Numbered from the stretch's first letter, positions 26,244 through 36,562 are shown. The stretch: DNA of 64,000 bases from Ruegeria sp. TM1040 (GCF_000014065.1 NC_008042.1:15001-79000), one strand, 5' to 3'. The notes: a model not told the origin generated them from the letters alone. Program-made: numbers and translations.

Positions 26244-28440
26244 TGCGGTTGACGCTGTCACGGGCGAGGTTTTCCGGGACGGCTGGAGCCGGATCCGGGG
26301 CTCGATGCAGGGGCTGCATGTCGCCAAGCAGAGCCAGCTTGTGCGCGCGGCAGCCGGGCACCGGCCAGCGGTCTTCAAGGCGATCCGGGGTGGGGGCACG
26401 CACACCAAATCGCAACTCGCAAACCAGCTTGATTATCTGACCACGAAGTCCACCCATATCGTGGACTCGAGCGGGTTTCTGGATGGCAAGGCAAAGCTTG
26501 AGGCAAAGGACATCAAGGATCTGACCGAGCGCTTTGCCAAGCGATGGGATGCAGGTTTCAAACCCAAGCTTGGCCAGACCACGCACATGCTCATGTCCTT
26601 CCCGATCGGCACGCGGGGCGAGGATGTGCGCGACATCGCAACGGATGTGGCCGAGCGGTTCTTCCAGACCGATGAGGGGCATTTCGATTACATCATCGCG
26701 GTGCATGAGGACCGCGATCACCCGCATGCGCATCTGGTACTGAACCGCCGCTCGCAGGAAGGCGAGTTCTTCTTTCTGGGGCGCAACCATCGCTTCAACT
26801 ATGACGCTTTCCGCCTTGCCATGGTCGAGGAGGCCGAAAAGTATGGCGTGCGCCTGGAGGCCACGCGTCGGGTGGATCGTGGGGTTGTGCATTACCCCGC
26901 CCGGACCCGCGAGGTCTATGCCGCAAAGGAAGAGGGCCGCGCACCCCGCGAGCGGGAACGCGTGGGGGCCGACCTGACGCGGACGCTGGCGGAGAGCGCC
27001 AATACCAGAACTGTCTACCACTCGCTTGCTGCGGAGGCTTCGCGCGAGGCCCGCGAGGATATTGCCGCAGCCCTCTTCCGCGCGGGCGAGGTGCTGGCGC
27101 GCGGCGGGCAGGTGGACCGAACAGGAGATGTGTATATGGCCGAGGATCAAAGTTTTGAGGATTTGAGAAGCCTCTATGCGGAGAAGCTCGCGCGGGTGCA
27201 GGGCATGATTGCCGAGAAGTCCGACGCGGAACGCCCCGTGCTGGAAAAACGCCTCATCGAGATCCAGACGCAGGTCCAGCATATGCAGCCGCTCGGATTA
27301 CGTTCGAGCACATTGTCAGAGACCCCCTCGGACGGCGGGATCTATTCTGAGGCCAATATCGACGCCAGCCAGCGCGAGCGACTGGCCGAGCCCGACCTGA
27401 GAGCGCGCATTGACGTAGCACTACGGGGCACCGGGATCAGCACATCGGAAGTGGTGGCCCGGATCGAGACAGGCGCCTCAAATGCAGCGCTCGAGCATCA
27501 ATGGATCGCTGATGATCTCTCCAAGGTGGCCGAGGCGCGCGATCTGAACCTCGAGCGCCGCGCCGATTTGGAACAGGCGCGCGACATTCTCAACAATGTG
27601 CATGTCGCGCTTGGCACGCTCTTGGAACGGGAGGCGGTGCTGCGCCACGATGGCGTGATTGATGAGGCCCGCGCGGCGCGGGTCCATCTCACCAAAGACA
27701 GAATTGAAGAGGCTGCCAAGGTTGTGCGGTTGGAGACGTCCATTAGCGAGCGGGGTGAGGCCTTAATCGAAACCCGCGCCGTGGAGCGCCTCGAGGCCGA
27801 GCAGCGCGCCTACCTGCAGGAGCATCCGGACCTTCTTCAGAGCCCGGCCGATGTCATCCGTATGGATGAGGAAGGCCGCGCCAGGATTGTCGATCAGAAG
27901 CTGGCTGACCTCATTGGTCGTGAGATTGAGGCTGCGCGTCTTGGTGCTCATAGCCGCACACCGATCTCTGTGGCCGTCACGCGGGACTTGCAGGCGCGTT
28001 ATCCGGATATGCCAGGGCAGCTGGCCGAAGGTCTCGGAGAGACCTATGCCCATGTTCAGGACGCCCGCCTGTCCCAGCGGGAGGTGCAGGTTCTCCAGAT
28101 GCCGGAACTGGACCGTGTGCTGACTCATGAGCGGGCGGGGGAGTTGTCCGCGCCCTTCGAGACCGAAGACGAGAGGGACGCTTTCCGAACCGAGATCGCG
28201 CGGGTGCTGGATGACCGCCAGTTGGGCCGCCTCACATCCGGCGATGCCGATGCGCTGGAACAGGTTCTCGGGGACCGCCTCGACCGGCTCTATGTCGCCA
28301 AGGTCTATCTGCAATCCGATGCCGCCACGGTCAACACGGAGGCCTTGCGCCAGGTGGTCGATGAACTCGCCGACGCCGAATACGAAAAACACCGCGCGAC
28401 AGACGTGGATGGTGAGACCGAACGGGGGCAGATCCATTGA
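26230..28440 (+). CDS. Relaxase, VirD2-like (MOB family)
   Basis: 736 residues. The N-terminal relaxase domain has a candidate catalytic Tyr in NQLDYLTTKS (about residue 69) and the metal-binding three-histidine motif in VHEDRDHPHAHLVLNRR (about 158-174), as in MOBP/VirD2 relaxases. The remaining ~450 residues are long charged helices without a helicase motif. It nicks oriT and is carried into the recipient. Start: TTG 26224 and ATG 26230 are in frame; GGGAG at 26217-26221 has proper spacing to the ATG. It ends 4 bp into the virD4 start. Confidence 0.88.
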   Translation: MRLNDAVDAVTGEVFRDGWSRIRGSMQGLHVAKQSQLVRAAAGHRPAVFKAIRGGGTHTKSQLANQLDYLTTKSTHIVDSSGFLDGKAKLEAKDIKDLTERFAKRWDAGFKPKLGQTTHMLMSFPIGTRGEDVRDIATDVAERFFQTDEGHFDYIIAVHEDRDHPHAHLVLNRRSQEGEFFFLGRNHRFNYDAFRLAMVEEAEKYGVRLEATRRVDRGVVHYPARTREVYAAKEEGRAPRERERVGADLTRTLAESANTRTVYHSLAAEASREAREDIAAALFRAGEVLARGGQVDRTGDVYMAEDQSFEDLRSLYAEKLARVQGMIAEKSDAERPVLEKRLIEIQTQVQHMQPLGLRSSTLSETPSDGGIYSEANIDASQRERLAEPDLRARIDVALRGTGISTSEVVARIETGASNAALEHQWIADDLSKVAEARDLNLERRADLEQARDILNNVHVALGTLLEREAVLRHDGVIDEARAARVHLTKDRIEEAAKVVRLETSISERGEALIETRAVERLEAEQRAYLQEHPDLLQSPADVIRMDEEGRARIVDQKLADLIGREIEAARLGAHSRTPISVAVTRDLQARYPDMPGQLAEGLGETYAHVQDARLSQREVQVLQMPELDRVLTHERAGELSAPFETEDERDAFRTEIARVLDDRQLGRLTSGDADALEQVLGDRLDRLYVAKVYLQSDAATVNTEALRQVVDELADAEYEKHRATDVDGETERGQIH

Positions 28441-30443
28441 GCGACGCCATGGGAAAAGCGCGGATCGCAACTGGGATCTTGCTCGTCACGCTGGTGACCG
28501 GGGCCATGGGATATACCATCGCCTCGGCGGTTCTGAGCCACCAGGATCTCGGCTTCGGGGCGGAGATCGACTTTGCTTATATCGCGCAGAACTATCTGGC
28601 GATCCTCGATCGCCGCCCGGAGGACGCGCAACTCATCCACCTGATCATCGGCAGCTTCGCCGCTGCCGGCCTGATGCTGAGCCTTGCCCTGTCGGGCTCG
28701 GCCCTCACACGCTTTGGCCAGACCCATTGGCAGTCTGCGCGCGAGATGAAGGCCAACGGGTTTTTCGGCGCTCCCGGGACCGGGTTCATCCTTGGTAAGC
28801 TCGGGACACCAAAATCCCGCGCGAAATTCGTCTGCTCAAAAGTCTTCCCGCACGCGCTGATCGTGGCCCCCACCGGGCGCGGCAAGACCACGGGCTTCGT
28901 CATTCCAAACTTGCTGACCTGGCAAGGCTCCGCCGTGACGCTCGATGTGAAGGGGGAATGTTTCGAGGCCACGGCGCGCCACCGCGCCGCCCAGGGCGAC
29001 AAGGTCTATCGCTTTGCTCCGACGGATTGGGAGGGCAAGCGCACGCATCGCTACAACCCGCTCTTGCGCATCTATCAACTGAAAGATCCCGCGCGCCAAC
29101 AGATGGAGTTGCAACTTCTTGCTACGCTTTTCTTACAGAGCGACAACGACCGGGTGCAGGGCCTCCTCAAAGGCGGGATTGATCTCTTTGTGGCAGCAGG
29201 CCTGCTGGCGTTCCAGCGCAAGCGTCCGACCTTGGGCGAGATCTACCGCATCGCGGCCTCGGGCGGGAACAAGCAGAAGGAGTATTTCGCGCGGGGCCAT
29301 GAAGTTGACAACAGGGCGGCCAAGCTGATCTTCACGCGGCTGGCGTCCACCAACAACGATACTCTGACGTCTTATGTTTCACTCCTGATGACCTCAGGGC
29401 TTGATCAATGGCAGAACCCCGCGATCGATGAGGCGACGGCAGTGTCGGATTTCGACTTCCGGACAATCCGCAAAAAGCCCTTCTCTGTTTATCTCGTAGT
29501 CCAGCCGCTGATGGTCAAACCACTTGCCCCTCTGATCCGGCTCTTTTTCTCCGATCTCCTTTCGGCGATGCAGGAAAAGGACCCTGGGCCGGATGAGCCG
29601 TGGCCTGTGATGATCATGCTCGATGAATTCAACCGTCTTGGCAAAATGCCTATCGTGGTCGAAAGCATCGAGACCCTCCGCAGCTATAGCGGTCATCTGG
29701 CCGTCGTCACCCAGACGATTCCCGCCCTCGATGAAATCTATGGTGAGAATACCCGCCGAGCCCTGCAGGGCAACGCAGGGGTAAAGCTCTACCTAACCCC
29801 GTCTGACGAAAAAACCGTCGAGGAGCTGAGTAAGGCGGTCGGCAAGACCACAAAGACCGTGGTCACGCGGTCGCAATCCATCGGCAAGAACCCCTTCGAG
29901 GGCCGCAGCCAATCCACACGGACCGAAGAAAGCTCCTTGCTTCCTGAAGATGAAGCACGCCGCCTGCCACTCGACGAGATCGTCATGGTCATCGATGCCC
30001 AAATGCCGGTCCGGGCGAAGCGAATCCAGTATTTTGACGACCGCCTGTTCAAAACGATCCATGATGCACAGACGGGAGACTTGCCGTTTCCAGAGCCGGG
30101 GGGCGCGCAGGGTAAGCTGCCACTTACTATGCGCGCGATGCCGATGGCACCGCCACCGGACGAGTCAAGCGGACCCGAGGCCGACGGTAAGGCCGCACGC
30201 CAGACTGCTGACGGCCAATCGTCTGGGCCATCTGGCGCTGTTCCCAAGAAGACCGCGCCCATCGTTCAAGCTGTGATCGCCGAGGCGCAGCGACAGATGG
30301 AAATGGATCTTGAAGGTGCAGTTGCTGACGCTGAGGCCGCGCGCATCGTTGATGAGGCCCAGATGCGCTCCGCTGTCGATGGTTTGAACGACATGGAAGC
30401 TATGCTGCAGGAGGATCGCGGTCAAAAGCTGGTTGGTCGGTAG
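28437..30443 (+). CDS. virD4: Type IV coupling protein VirD4
   Basis: 668 residues. Two N-terminal membrane spans (ATGILLVTLVTGAMGYTIA and LIIGSFAAAGLMLSLALSG) anchor the ATPase. Walker A is APTGRGKTTGFVIPNLL at about 144-160 and Walker B is MIMLDEFNRLGKM. It hands the relaxase-DNA complex to the VirB channel. The start is a TTG overlapping the relaxase stop (ATTGA); an ATG 12 bp later is also possible. The C-terminal 100 residues are low-complexity, rich in Pro, Ala and Gln. It is the third gene of the mobilisation operon. Confidence 0.92.
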   Translation: MSDAMGKARIATGILLVTLVTGAMGYTIASAVLSHQDLGFGAEIDFAYIAQNYLAILDRRPEDAQLIHLIIGSFAAAGLMLSLALSGSALTRFGQTHWQSAREMKANGFFGAPGTGFILGKLGTPKSRAKFVCSKVFPHALIVAPTGRGKTTGFVIPNLLTWQGSAVTLDVKGECFEATARHRAAQGDKVYRFAPTDWEGKRTHRYNPLLRIYQLKDPARQQMELQLLATLFLQSDNDRVQGLLKGGIDLFVAAGLLAFQRKRPTLGEIYRIAASGGNKQKEYFARGHEVDNRAAKLIFTRLASTNNDTLTSYVSLLMTSGLDQWQNPAIDEATAVSDFDFRTIRKKPFSVYLVVQPLMVKPLAPLIRLFFSDLLSAMQEKDPGPDEPWPVMIMLDEFNRLGKMPIVVESIETLRSYSGHLAVVTQTIPALDEIYGENTRRALQGNAGVKLYLTPSDEKTVEELSKAVGKTTKTVVTRSQSIGKNPFEGRSQSTRTEESSLLPEDEARRLPLDEIVMVIDAQMPVRAKRIQYFDDRLFKTIHDAQTGDLPFPEPGGAQGKLPLTMRAMPMAPPPDESSGPEADGKAARQTADGQSSGPSGAVPKKTAPIVQAVIAEAQRQMEMDLEGAVADAEAARIVDEAQMRSAVDGLNDMEAMLQEDRGQKLVGR

Positions 30444-30669
30444 CGTGCGCAGATCCTGTGTGTCGTCGAGCTGGGTCTGTTACAACCCAATCATGACACG
30501 CGCGCAATACGCCACGATGATAAGACTACAGGTGAGAAAGTCGTTCGAGAGCGGATCCCTCGAACGGCTCAAAGTGATCTGCCTCCCACTGGAGGCTCCG
30601 CGTGCGCATGGTGCGAAGGGGTATAATATCTATTCTGCGAGCTTCTCGATGTGCAGCTTCTGTCGCGAC

Positions 30670-32679
30670 CTAAGATGCAAGAATATGCTCAACCTGCTGA
30701 CCACGAGGAACTGTTATAGAGAATGTACACCCCTCACCTGGTGAAGACGAAAGCGAAATACTTCCGCCCCAGCTCTCAACCGTCTTCTGAACAAAGGCGA
30801 GGCCCAGGCCACTTCCTGAGACTGTAGACGACAGTCTTTTGAACGGCTCAAATACAGTATTTTGATATTTCTCGGGGATACCAACACCGTCATCGGACAC
30901 GTGAATTTGGACATGGCCGAGGTTTTCCGTCGCAAAAACCTCAACGGTCCCAACTCCCTTGCCGTGATGCTTTAGTGCGTTGCTGATTAAGTTCCGCATC
31001 ACTGTTTCGAAGGCGATGGGATCTGCAAAAATCTGGGGCATTGCCTGAGGCGTCTTAATCGTGAATCCTTCTGGGGGCTCGATAATTTTCAAAACGTTTG
31101 CGAGGCGATCACAGGGATCAAAACTTTCAGGTCGCCCATTTTGCGTTCCAGCCGAAGCATATGTGAGCAGGTCTTCAACCAATGTGCTCATCGCATCGGC
31201 TTGTTGCGTCAACAACCCCAAGTACTCTTCGACCTGCTGTGGAACCTGAATTTTTGCCTCGTCGAGGTCTTCAATGATGAACTCGACCAGAGGCGCAATT
31301 CTCGAAAGTGGACTCCGTAAGTCATGTGCTGCAATCGCGGCAAAAGATTCCAACCGCGCGTTGACAAGCTTTAGTTCTTCGGCCTGTTGCACGATAGTCT
31401 CCTGCAGGGCTGCTTGGGCGGTCACGTCGACCCTGATCGACGCATAGTGATCCGCGCCAAGTCGGAAATCGCGCGCTTCATAAACCAAGCCATTCTTAGC
31501 CTTGACCAGCCGCCTGTTGTCCATCCCTGCCTCTACAGAGGCGATCACATCTGAAACAAATTCATCAATCGACTTGTCATTCACGCCGAATTCAACAACT
31601 GCCGCTTTGTAAGACACACCGATCAGGTCAGCCATCGTTGCGCCTGCGTCGACCTGTGGTACGAGACGAGGAAAGCTCTTTGCGAAACCAGCATTCCGAT
31701 GCACGGCGCGCATGTTTTGGTCATAGATTACGATCGCAGCGTTGAGCTCATCCAACGCGTTGACGAGTAGGTCGTTTGCCTGGTTGGCCCGGAGTGCGCG
31801 TGCCGCTTCGCGTTTATAGCGAAGAACACGTACTCCTAAATAGCCGGTCACCGCCGTGAACAGCGCAATGGCGATCGCTACGAACCAGAAGGCGGGCTTC
31901 TCATAGAGGTAGGTATCGCGCCCGAACCAACTTTCCCTGAGGGCTTTGATCGTGGCAGGCGATAAAGACCGATCCAAGGCTTGATTTAAGTTGGGCAAAA
32001 GATCCGCGTGCGTCTCGGAAACCAATATTGCATAGGGCATCGAGACGAGGCTTGGCTCCAAGGTGATGATTTTGCCAAAAACATTTGCCTCTCGTAGTCG
32101 GGCCGTAAACGCCTCTTGCCCAGACACCACCGCATCGACCTCACCAAGCAAAAGCGGAACGATCAAATCGTCTGTCTGCTGAAATTCTACGATTTCAGCG
32201 AAAGGGATCATCCTGGCCGCTGAGGTTGAGGCGCTGCCTTTCACAACACCAATGCGCTTTCCTGCCAAGTCTTCGCTACGGGCAAACCCACTTGTCCTCA
32301 GAGTGAATGCGGCCAGCTTGATACTGCCAACCTCTTGCGTTGCAAGGACTTCCTCCAGTCGCGCAGGGGTTGTTACCATAAATGTACTCAGGTCAGCCCC
32401 GCCGGAGGACAGCAATTCCAAAGTGTGTCCGGGATTGGTGGAATGCACAAACTCAGGCTGATGACCGGCTGTTTCTAAAACGCGCCGGATGACGTCGATC
32501 GAGAAACCGTCAGCCGCCCCCGCTTCGTTGGTAAAACTATAAGGGGGAAACTCAGTATACGCGACTTTTAGAGGTTCGGCAGCGATATATGTGGGGATAA
32601 ACCAGAGTGCCGTTGACAGAGCGACCAAGAGGTCTGTGAAGCCGAGTTTGTGCTGCACACGAGGCATATCAATATCCAA
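30670..32679 (-). CDS. Sensor histidine kinase with periplasmic solute-binding domain
   Basis: 669 residues. Signal or first membrane span (DLLVALSTALWFIPTYIAA); family 3 solute-binding domain at about 30-255 (LKVAYTEFPPYSFTNEAGAA, LAGKRIGVVKGSAS); membrane span at about 260-282; PAS-like domain (ALDELNAAIVIYDQNMRAVH); HisKA with FAAIAAHDLRSPLSRIAPLV (phospho-accepting His); and HATPase with NLISNALKHH, DDGVGIPEKY and GSGLGLAFVQ. This resembles BvgS/EvgS-like or phytochrome-type kinases that sense small molecules through a Venus-flytrap domain. No response regulator is encoded nearby, so its partner is elsewhere. Confidence 0.9.
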   Translation of the reverse strand: MDIDMPRVQHKLGFTDLLVALSTALWFIPTYIAAEPLKVAYTEFPPYSFTNEAGAADGFSIDVIRRVLETAGHQPEFVHSTNPGHTLELLSSGGADLSTFMVTTPARLEEVLATQEVGSIKLAAFTLRTSGFARSEDLAGKRIGVVKGSASTSAARMIPFAEIVEFQQTDDLIVPLLLGEVDAVVSGQEAFTARLREANVFGKIITLEPSLVSMPYAILVSETHADLLPNLNQALDRSLSPATIKALRESWFGRDTYLYEKPAFWFVAIAIALFTAVTGYLGVRVLRYKREAARALRANQANDLLVNALDELNAAIVIYDQNMRAVHRNAGFAKSFPRLVPQVDAGATMADLIGVSYKAAVVEFGVNDKSIDEFVSDVIASVEAGMDNRRLVKAKNGLVYEARDFRLGADHYASIRVDVTAQAALQETIVQQAEELKLVNARLESFAAIAAHDLRSPLSRIAPLVEFIIEDLDEAKIQVPQQVEEYLGLLTQQADAMSTLVEDLLTYASAGTQNGRPESFDPCDRLANVLKIIEPPEGFTIKTPQAMPQIFADPIAFETVMRNLISNALKHHGKGVGTVEVFATENLGHVQIHVSDDGVGIPEKYQNTVFEPFKRLSSTVSGSGLGLAFVQKTVESWGGSISLSSSPGEGCTFSITVPRGQQVEHILAS

Positions 32680-32828
32680 AATTAAAAACTGGTTAGAGTG
32701 TCGATACCAGTCCCATTCCTAAGAGAGAGTAAATATTGTAGTTCGGTCATCAGCGTACCTCGGCAACGGTCATCCCTTGCCGTCCCTGCGCAGGGCTTGC
32801 GTATCAGCTAGAGTGTTGCTCTCATCAA

Positions 32829-32866
32829 GAAGAGGCCCCTCCCGCAGTGGGAAGGGGCCTCTTTGG
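32829..32866. terminator. Terminator hairpin after the EF-hand gene
   Basis: AGAGGCCCCTCCC and GGGAAGGGGCCTCT pair over GCAGT with one bulged A. It lies between the 3' end of the EF-hand gene (minus) and the 5' side of the kinase gene. On the minus strand the stem is followed by TCTTGATG, a weak U tract. Confidence 0.7.
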
Positions 32867-32906
32867 TATGCGCCACCAGCTATGCTGCGTGGCTCAGCCG
32901 GGGGAG

Positions 32907-33374
32907 TTATCCTTGATTGTAGGATTGTCCTTCAGCCGTGTTCCCAATCCCCGGCTCCAGAACATCAGAGAGCTCGGCCTCATCGATTTCCGCCATATCT
33001 GCGACGCCGTCCTTGTTCACGTCGACTTCTTCAAAGACTTTCTTGGTGAGCGATGGATATTCATCCTTCAACTCAGCGAAGGTCAGCGCACCAGCTTCCT
33101 CCACGCCATATGGCGATGGGTCGTAGGTGCCGCTGGCCTCGGCCGCGCTCATGTCTACGTTCAGCACGCCCGACTGCTCGGCCGCATCAACCTCTGCCAT
33201 ATCGGCGACACCGTCCTTGTTCACGTCGACCTGTTCAAAGATCTTGCGGTCGATCGCGGGATAGGTCTCTTGCATCTCTTTAAAAGTCTGCGCGCCCGCA
33301 GAGTTCAGATCGGCCATTGCCGGGGCAGCCATCAGGGCGGAGATTGCGGCGGTGGTCAGTGCGAAACGTTTCAT
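32907..33374 (-). CDS. Exported EF-hand calcium-binding protein
   Basis: 155 residues. The signal peptide is MKRFALTTAAISALMAAPAMA. Two near-identical repeats (about residues 28-72 and 97-141) each hold a canonical 12-residue EF loop DVNKDGVADMAE (ligands at positions 1, 3, 5, 9 and 12), preceded by F-KEMQETYPAIDRKIFEQV or FAELKDEYPSLTKKVFEEV. The loops are identical in protein and almost identical in DNA, so the duplication is recent. It probably binds calcium in the periplasm. GGAGGACAAC precedes the ATG at 33374. Confidence 0.9.
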   Translation of the reverse strand: MKRFALTTAAISALMAAPAMADLNSAGAQTFKEMQETYPAIDRKIFEQVDVNKDGVADMAEVDAAEQSGVLNVDMSAAEASGTYDPSPYGVEEAGALTFAELKDEYPSLTKKVFEEVDVNKDGVADMAEIDEAELSDVLEPGIGNTAEGQSYNQG

Positions 33375-34412
33375 TGTGTTGTCCTCCTTTTCAGGATCGC
33401 GGTATGTTTTAAACGGCTTGCGCCTTCGTTCCACCCCAACAACACGCCACATCCAATGTTGTTCCTGATGCTCCCGTTTCTGTGATGAGAACGTTATCGG
33501 ACGGCTCGGCACAGTCCCGTCGGGATCACACAGGGGCCGAGCCAAGCAGTCGGCTTGCTTCTGGGATATCTCAGTTTCACACATGTCGCAGATGGTCGGC
33601 TCGATGATGCGCTGACGCTGTGAACCGACATACCTTTCCTATCGGCGGGCTTGCCATTTGTGTCCATTCGGTAAGCCGCGTGGTTCGAGAGGACGGAGCC
33701 GATCGGTGTCATCGGTCATAGCCTCCGAAGGCGTCGCCTGGTCGTCGGTTCCGTGTTCCGGTTGCGAGCACATGAAGCGGGTGAGGTTTACAAGTTCAAA
33801 AATCTCCACACTCCTGAAAAGCGAGTGCGAGCAAGTTTCGGTCTGTACTTCTACCACACGCGCGCCGTTGCTTTTGTCAAAGCAGCACGTTCAGCCGATC
33901 GCCTCAATTCCCGCCTCACGCCGGTGCGACTCCGCGCGGCACTTTATTGCGGTTTTGTTTTTGTTCAGCAGATATTAGAGGATGTGGCCGGAGGCAGGAT
34001 CTCGGGAGCCGGATCTTGGCCGTCAAGAGTTTTTAGCTAAGAGAACTAACCTTGCCGACCCGGCATGCCTGCTCAGTCAATCAGGCTGCCGCCCTAAAGC
34101 TTGCAAAGATCTCAAATCCTGATTGAACGATGGCCTAGCCCCCGTTCGTACAGGATTTCTTGCTGATGTGCACAAGATATGACAGCCTCGGACCGTGCCT
34201 CGTAGCGGAGGCACCATGCATCATGACCACCTCCGGGCTACAAAGAAGAAACGAGGCCGCCTCGCGTCAAGGTGATCTTTTAAGAACAAATGTCAGGACC
34301 GTTCGTGTACAGATTGCTTGCATCTGAGATTGTTAGGATGAAGAGTTCTGCACGATCAGAGGTTGTCACATCTGACGTCTCCAACAAAAAATATCAAGTC
34401 AGCATTATTACG
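33375..34412. other. Intergenic, about 1 kb, no gene recognised
   Basis: Short frames on both strands lack family features. The stretch at about 34080-34270 has a texture like a degraded recombinase or transposase (reading QEILYERGLGHRSI on the minus strand), but not enough to call. Promoters for both flanking genes must be inside. Confidence 0.4.
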
Positions 34413-36461
34413 ATGTCCATTTTCACGAACACACTCTACCGCAGACTATTGCGCTCAAATTTGTTGTTTCGTTCGAGCCTCGCTGCTCTCATCTTCACCA
34501 CTCTTTTGCAGGGCACTGAACCCGCCCACTCAGAACCTATGCCCCCCTTGTCCGATCTGTCGGGGCATACGCTGCTAGGAGCGACCGTTGGTAGCTATGC
34601 GATCTGGTCTGTGTACCTTTCACCAAATGGTACTGCAAAGTTCACTTATGCCAGCGGAGGGCGTGGCGAAGCTGCATGGCGCATCGCCGATGAAAATGTC
34701 ATTTGTTTTGACTTCGAAGCGAATGGTGAAGAGGTTTGCAAACGCGGCAGCGCCTACGGCATCGGAAGCGGGTGGTCGACGGTCTATCTGCAAGATGACG
34801 GCACATGGCGTCCCTTTCAGGAGGATCCGCACGGTTCATCCCGTATCTTCGGAGCTTGGCCGGGTTTCATTCGCCACAACCCTGCTTCTTTCACTGGTGA
34901 CTTGACCAACATGCTCCCTGGGACGGTTTATGTAGACCGGCCGGGAACTGGAATTTTTGCAGTCGAATTAGGGCCTAGCGGGGCCGGAGCGCTGCTGAAT
35001 GAACGCGGCAAACGCGAGCTTGAGATGGTTTCATATGGTCCACGCCAGATTTGTCTTCAGGAGGAATGTGTCAATGTGCAGATCGAAGATGATCGACTTG
35101 CGCTTTATAAGGACAACAGTGACCGGCTCGAGGGTTTTCTGATCTATATTGCCCTCGGGCGTTTTACGTCACCGCTTCCGCTTGCACCTGTTAAGGACGC
35201 GCAGCAATCACAAGAGATAGCTAACGTTGACGTTTCAAATGCGGAAGCTAAGCTGGATATCTACGACACAGCGGAGTCCACAGGCAAGGCAATGGACGAA
35301 GCTCTTGCCAGCGAAGCCTGCACTGATGGGGCTTTGTTTTATGGTACTAGTGACTGTAAAGCAGCGATGGAACGGGCGGTTTCACAAGACATTGGGCGGA
35401 TCGTATCCTCTGCGACGGGGCCAACAAATGCAGAGAACGAAAGCCAACCGGTACTAGATTTGCCCGAAGTAGAATACCTATGGTTCGGCCGCTCGGCTGA
35501 TCTGCAGGTCCAAAAGCTCGGTACGCGGGATAAACGCGGACAAACACGTGTGGATTTTGAAAACGGATCCCCACGGATCGGTGGGCGTATACTTATACCC
35601 TCATTTGTACCTGACAGTGCACGCATCGTGGCGGTAAGCGAAGCGTTGGCCTTAATTCGTTTTTCGGGCTCATTATTGCCCAAAGGGTGTGTTGAAGCAT
35701 ACCGCTGGCTTTGGGTTCAGGCATCTGACCACGGTGTTCTGTCAGAGCCGTTTGGAGCCTGTACCGCTGCGGAGGATGTCGAGGTACATTACGAGGGATC
35801 TCGGGTCGTGACGACTATCACTCCTGAAGAGGGTATTCCGAGTACCTTCGAAATATTCCCATACCGAAGTGACGACATTGATCCATTGCGGGTATCCGTC
35901 ACTTCGGGTCCGTCTGTCGATTTTGAGCCCGTGTCTGAAGAAGATTGGAAAACCATTGAGCGCCGTGCAGCAGAGGCACAACGCATCGCTACCGCCGAAG
36001 CGGCGAAAGAAGAAGCTCAGATCCGAGAGGCGGATATGCAAGCCGAAAAAGAAGCTGCCCTTGCTAGAAGGCGCCAACCTGCAACCCCCACCGGGAAGCT
36101 CGACGATGGAAATGTCTTTGACATCCTCGCTCAGGATTCAGTGCAGTCAGCGATTGCTGCCTCCGACGATGCAAAAATTATCCAAAAAGCTTTATCAGAT
36201 CGTTTCTATGAGACTGTCTATCTACCGCACAACAAGCACGTTGGTGACATTTACGTCGGACTTTCCTGCGGCCCATCGGGATGCGCCGAACTGATGGCTG
36301 GCGCTATATACAATCGAGTCACGCAAGACGCCTTCGGGTTTGTACAGATCGACTTTGAAACTTACAGGTTTGGATCAGAAGGTTGGCTTATGGCGGACCC
36401 TTCGGCGCAGGTTGTGACAGATACCTTGAGCAAAATGGTCAAAGCTATTCCCGCTGAGTAG
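34413..36461 (+). CDS. Large exported protein of unknown function
   Basis: 682 residues from the ATG at 34413, chosen because it begins a plausible signal peptide (LRSNLLFRSSLAALIFTTLL, then QGTEPAHSEP). The N-terminal 230 residues hold two beta-rich units of the type 'L-x-G-x-T..G.....Y..pnGta.......G.A.WRi.de.viCf', similar to small secreted DUF995-like domains. The middle has paired Cys (CTDGALFYGTSDC) and a beta region. A charged coiled coil (about 565-600, AAEAQRIATAEAAKEEAQIR) leads to a C-terminal domain with LSCGPSGCAELMAG. Not recognised as a whole. Earlier in-frame ATGs at 34290 and 34338 exist. Confidence 0.7.
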   Translation: MSIFTNTLYRRLLRSNLLFRSSLAALIFTTLLQGTEPAHSEPMPPLSDLSGHTLLGATVGSYAIWSVYLSPNGTAKFTYASGGRGEAAWRIADENVICFDFEANGEEVCKRGSAYGIGSGWSTVYLQDDGTWRPFQEDPHGSSRIFGAWPGFIRHNPASFTGDLTNMLPGTVYVDRPGTGIFAVELGPSGAGALLNERGKRELEMVSYGPRQICLQEECVNVQIEDDRLALYKDNSDRLEGFLIYIALGRFTSPLPLAPVKDAQQSQEIANVDVSNAEAKLDIYDTAESTGKAMDEALASEACTDGALFYGTSDCKAAMERAVSQDIGRIVSSATGPTNAENESQPVLDLPEVEYLWFGRSADLQVQKLGTRDKRGQTRVDFENGSPRIGGRILIPSFVPDSARIVAVSEALALIRFSGSLLPKGCVEAYRWLWVQASDHGVLSEPFGACTAAEDVEVHYEGSRVVTTITPEEGIPSTFEIFPYRSDDIDPLRVSVTSGPSVDFEPVSEEDWKTIERRAAEAQRIATAEAAKEEAQIREADMQAEKEAALARRRQPATPTGKLDDGNVFDILAQDSVQSAIAASDDAKIIQKALSDRFYETVYLPHNKHVGDIYVGLSCGPSGCAELMAGAIYNRVTQDAFGFVQIDFETYRFGSEGWLMADPSAQVVTDTLSKMVKAIPAE

Positions 36462-36562
36462 TTCGACATATCAGAAGTAGAAATACGCAGAAGCTTCTAG
36501 TATCGCTTTCGCGCTGGCGATGTTGACATGTTCTGCCGTGCTCCCCTTAGAGTCCGCGTTTT

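Noticed and set aside
26134-27282. A 382-codon minus-strand frame over the relaxase gene
   Set aside because: Antisense shadow; the relaxase has catalytic motifs and operon overlap on the plus strand.
34080-34280. Possible recombinase or transposase relic
   Set aside because: Only a few suggestive residues on the minus strand; several stops and no conserved motif.
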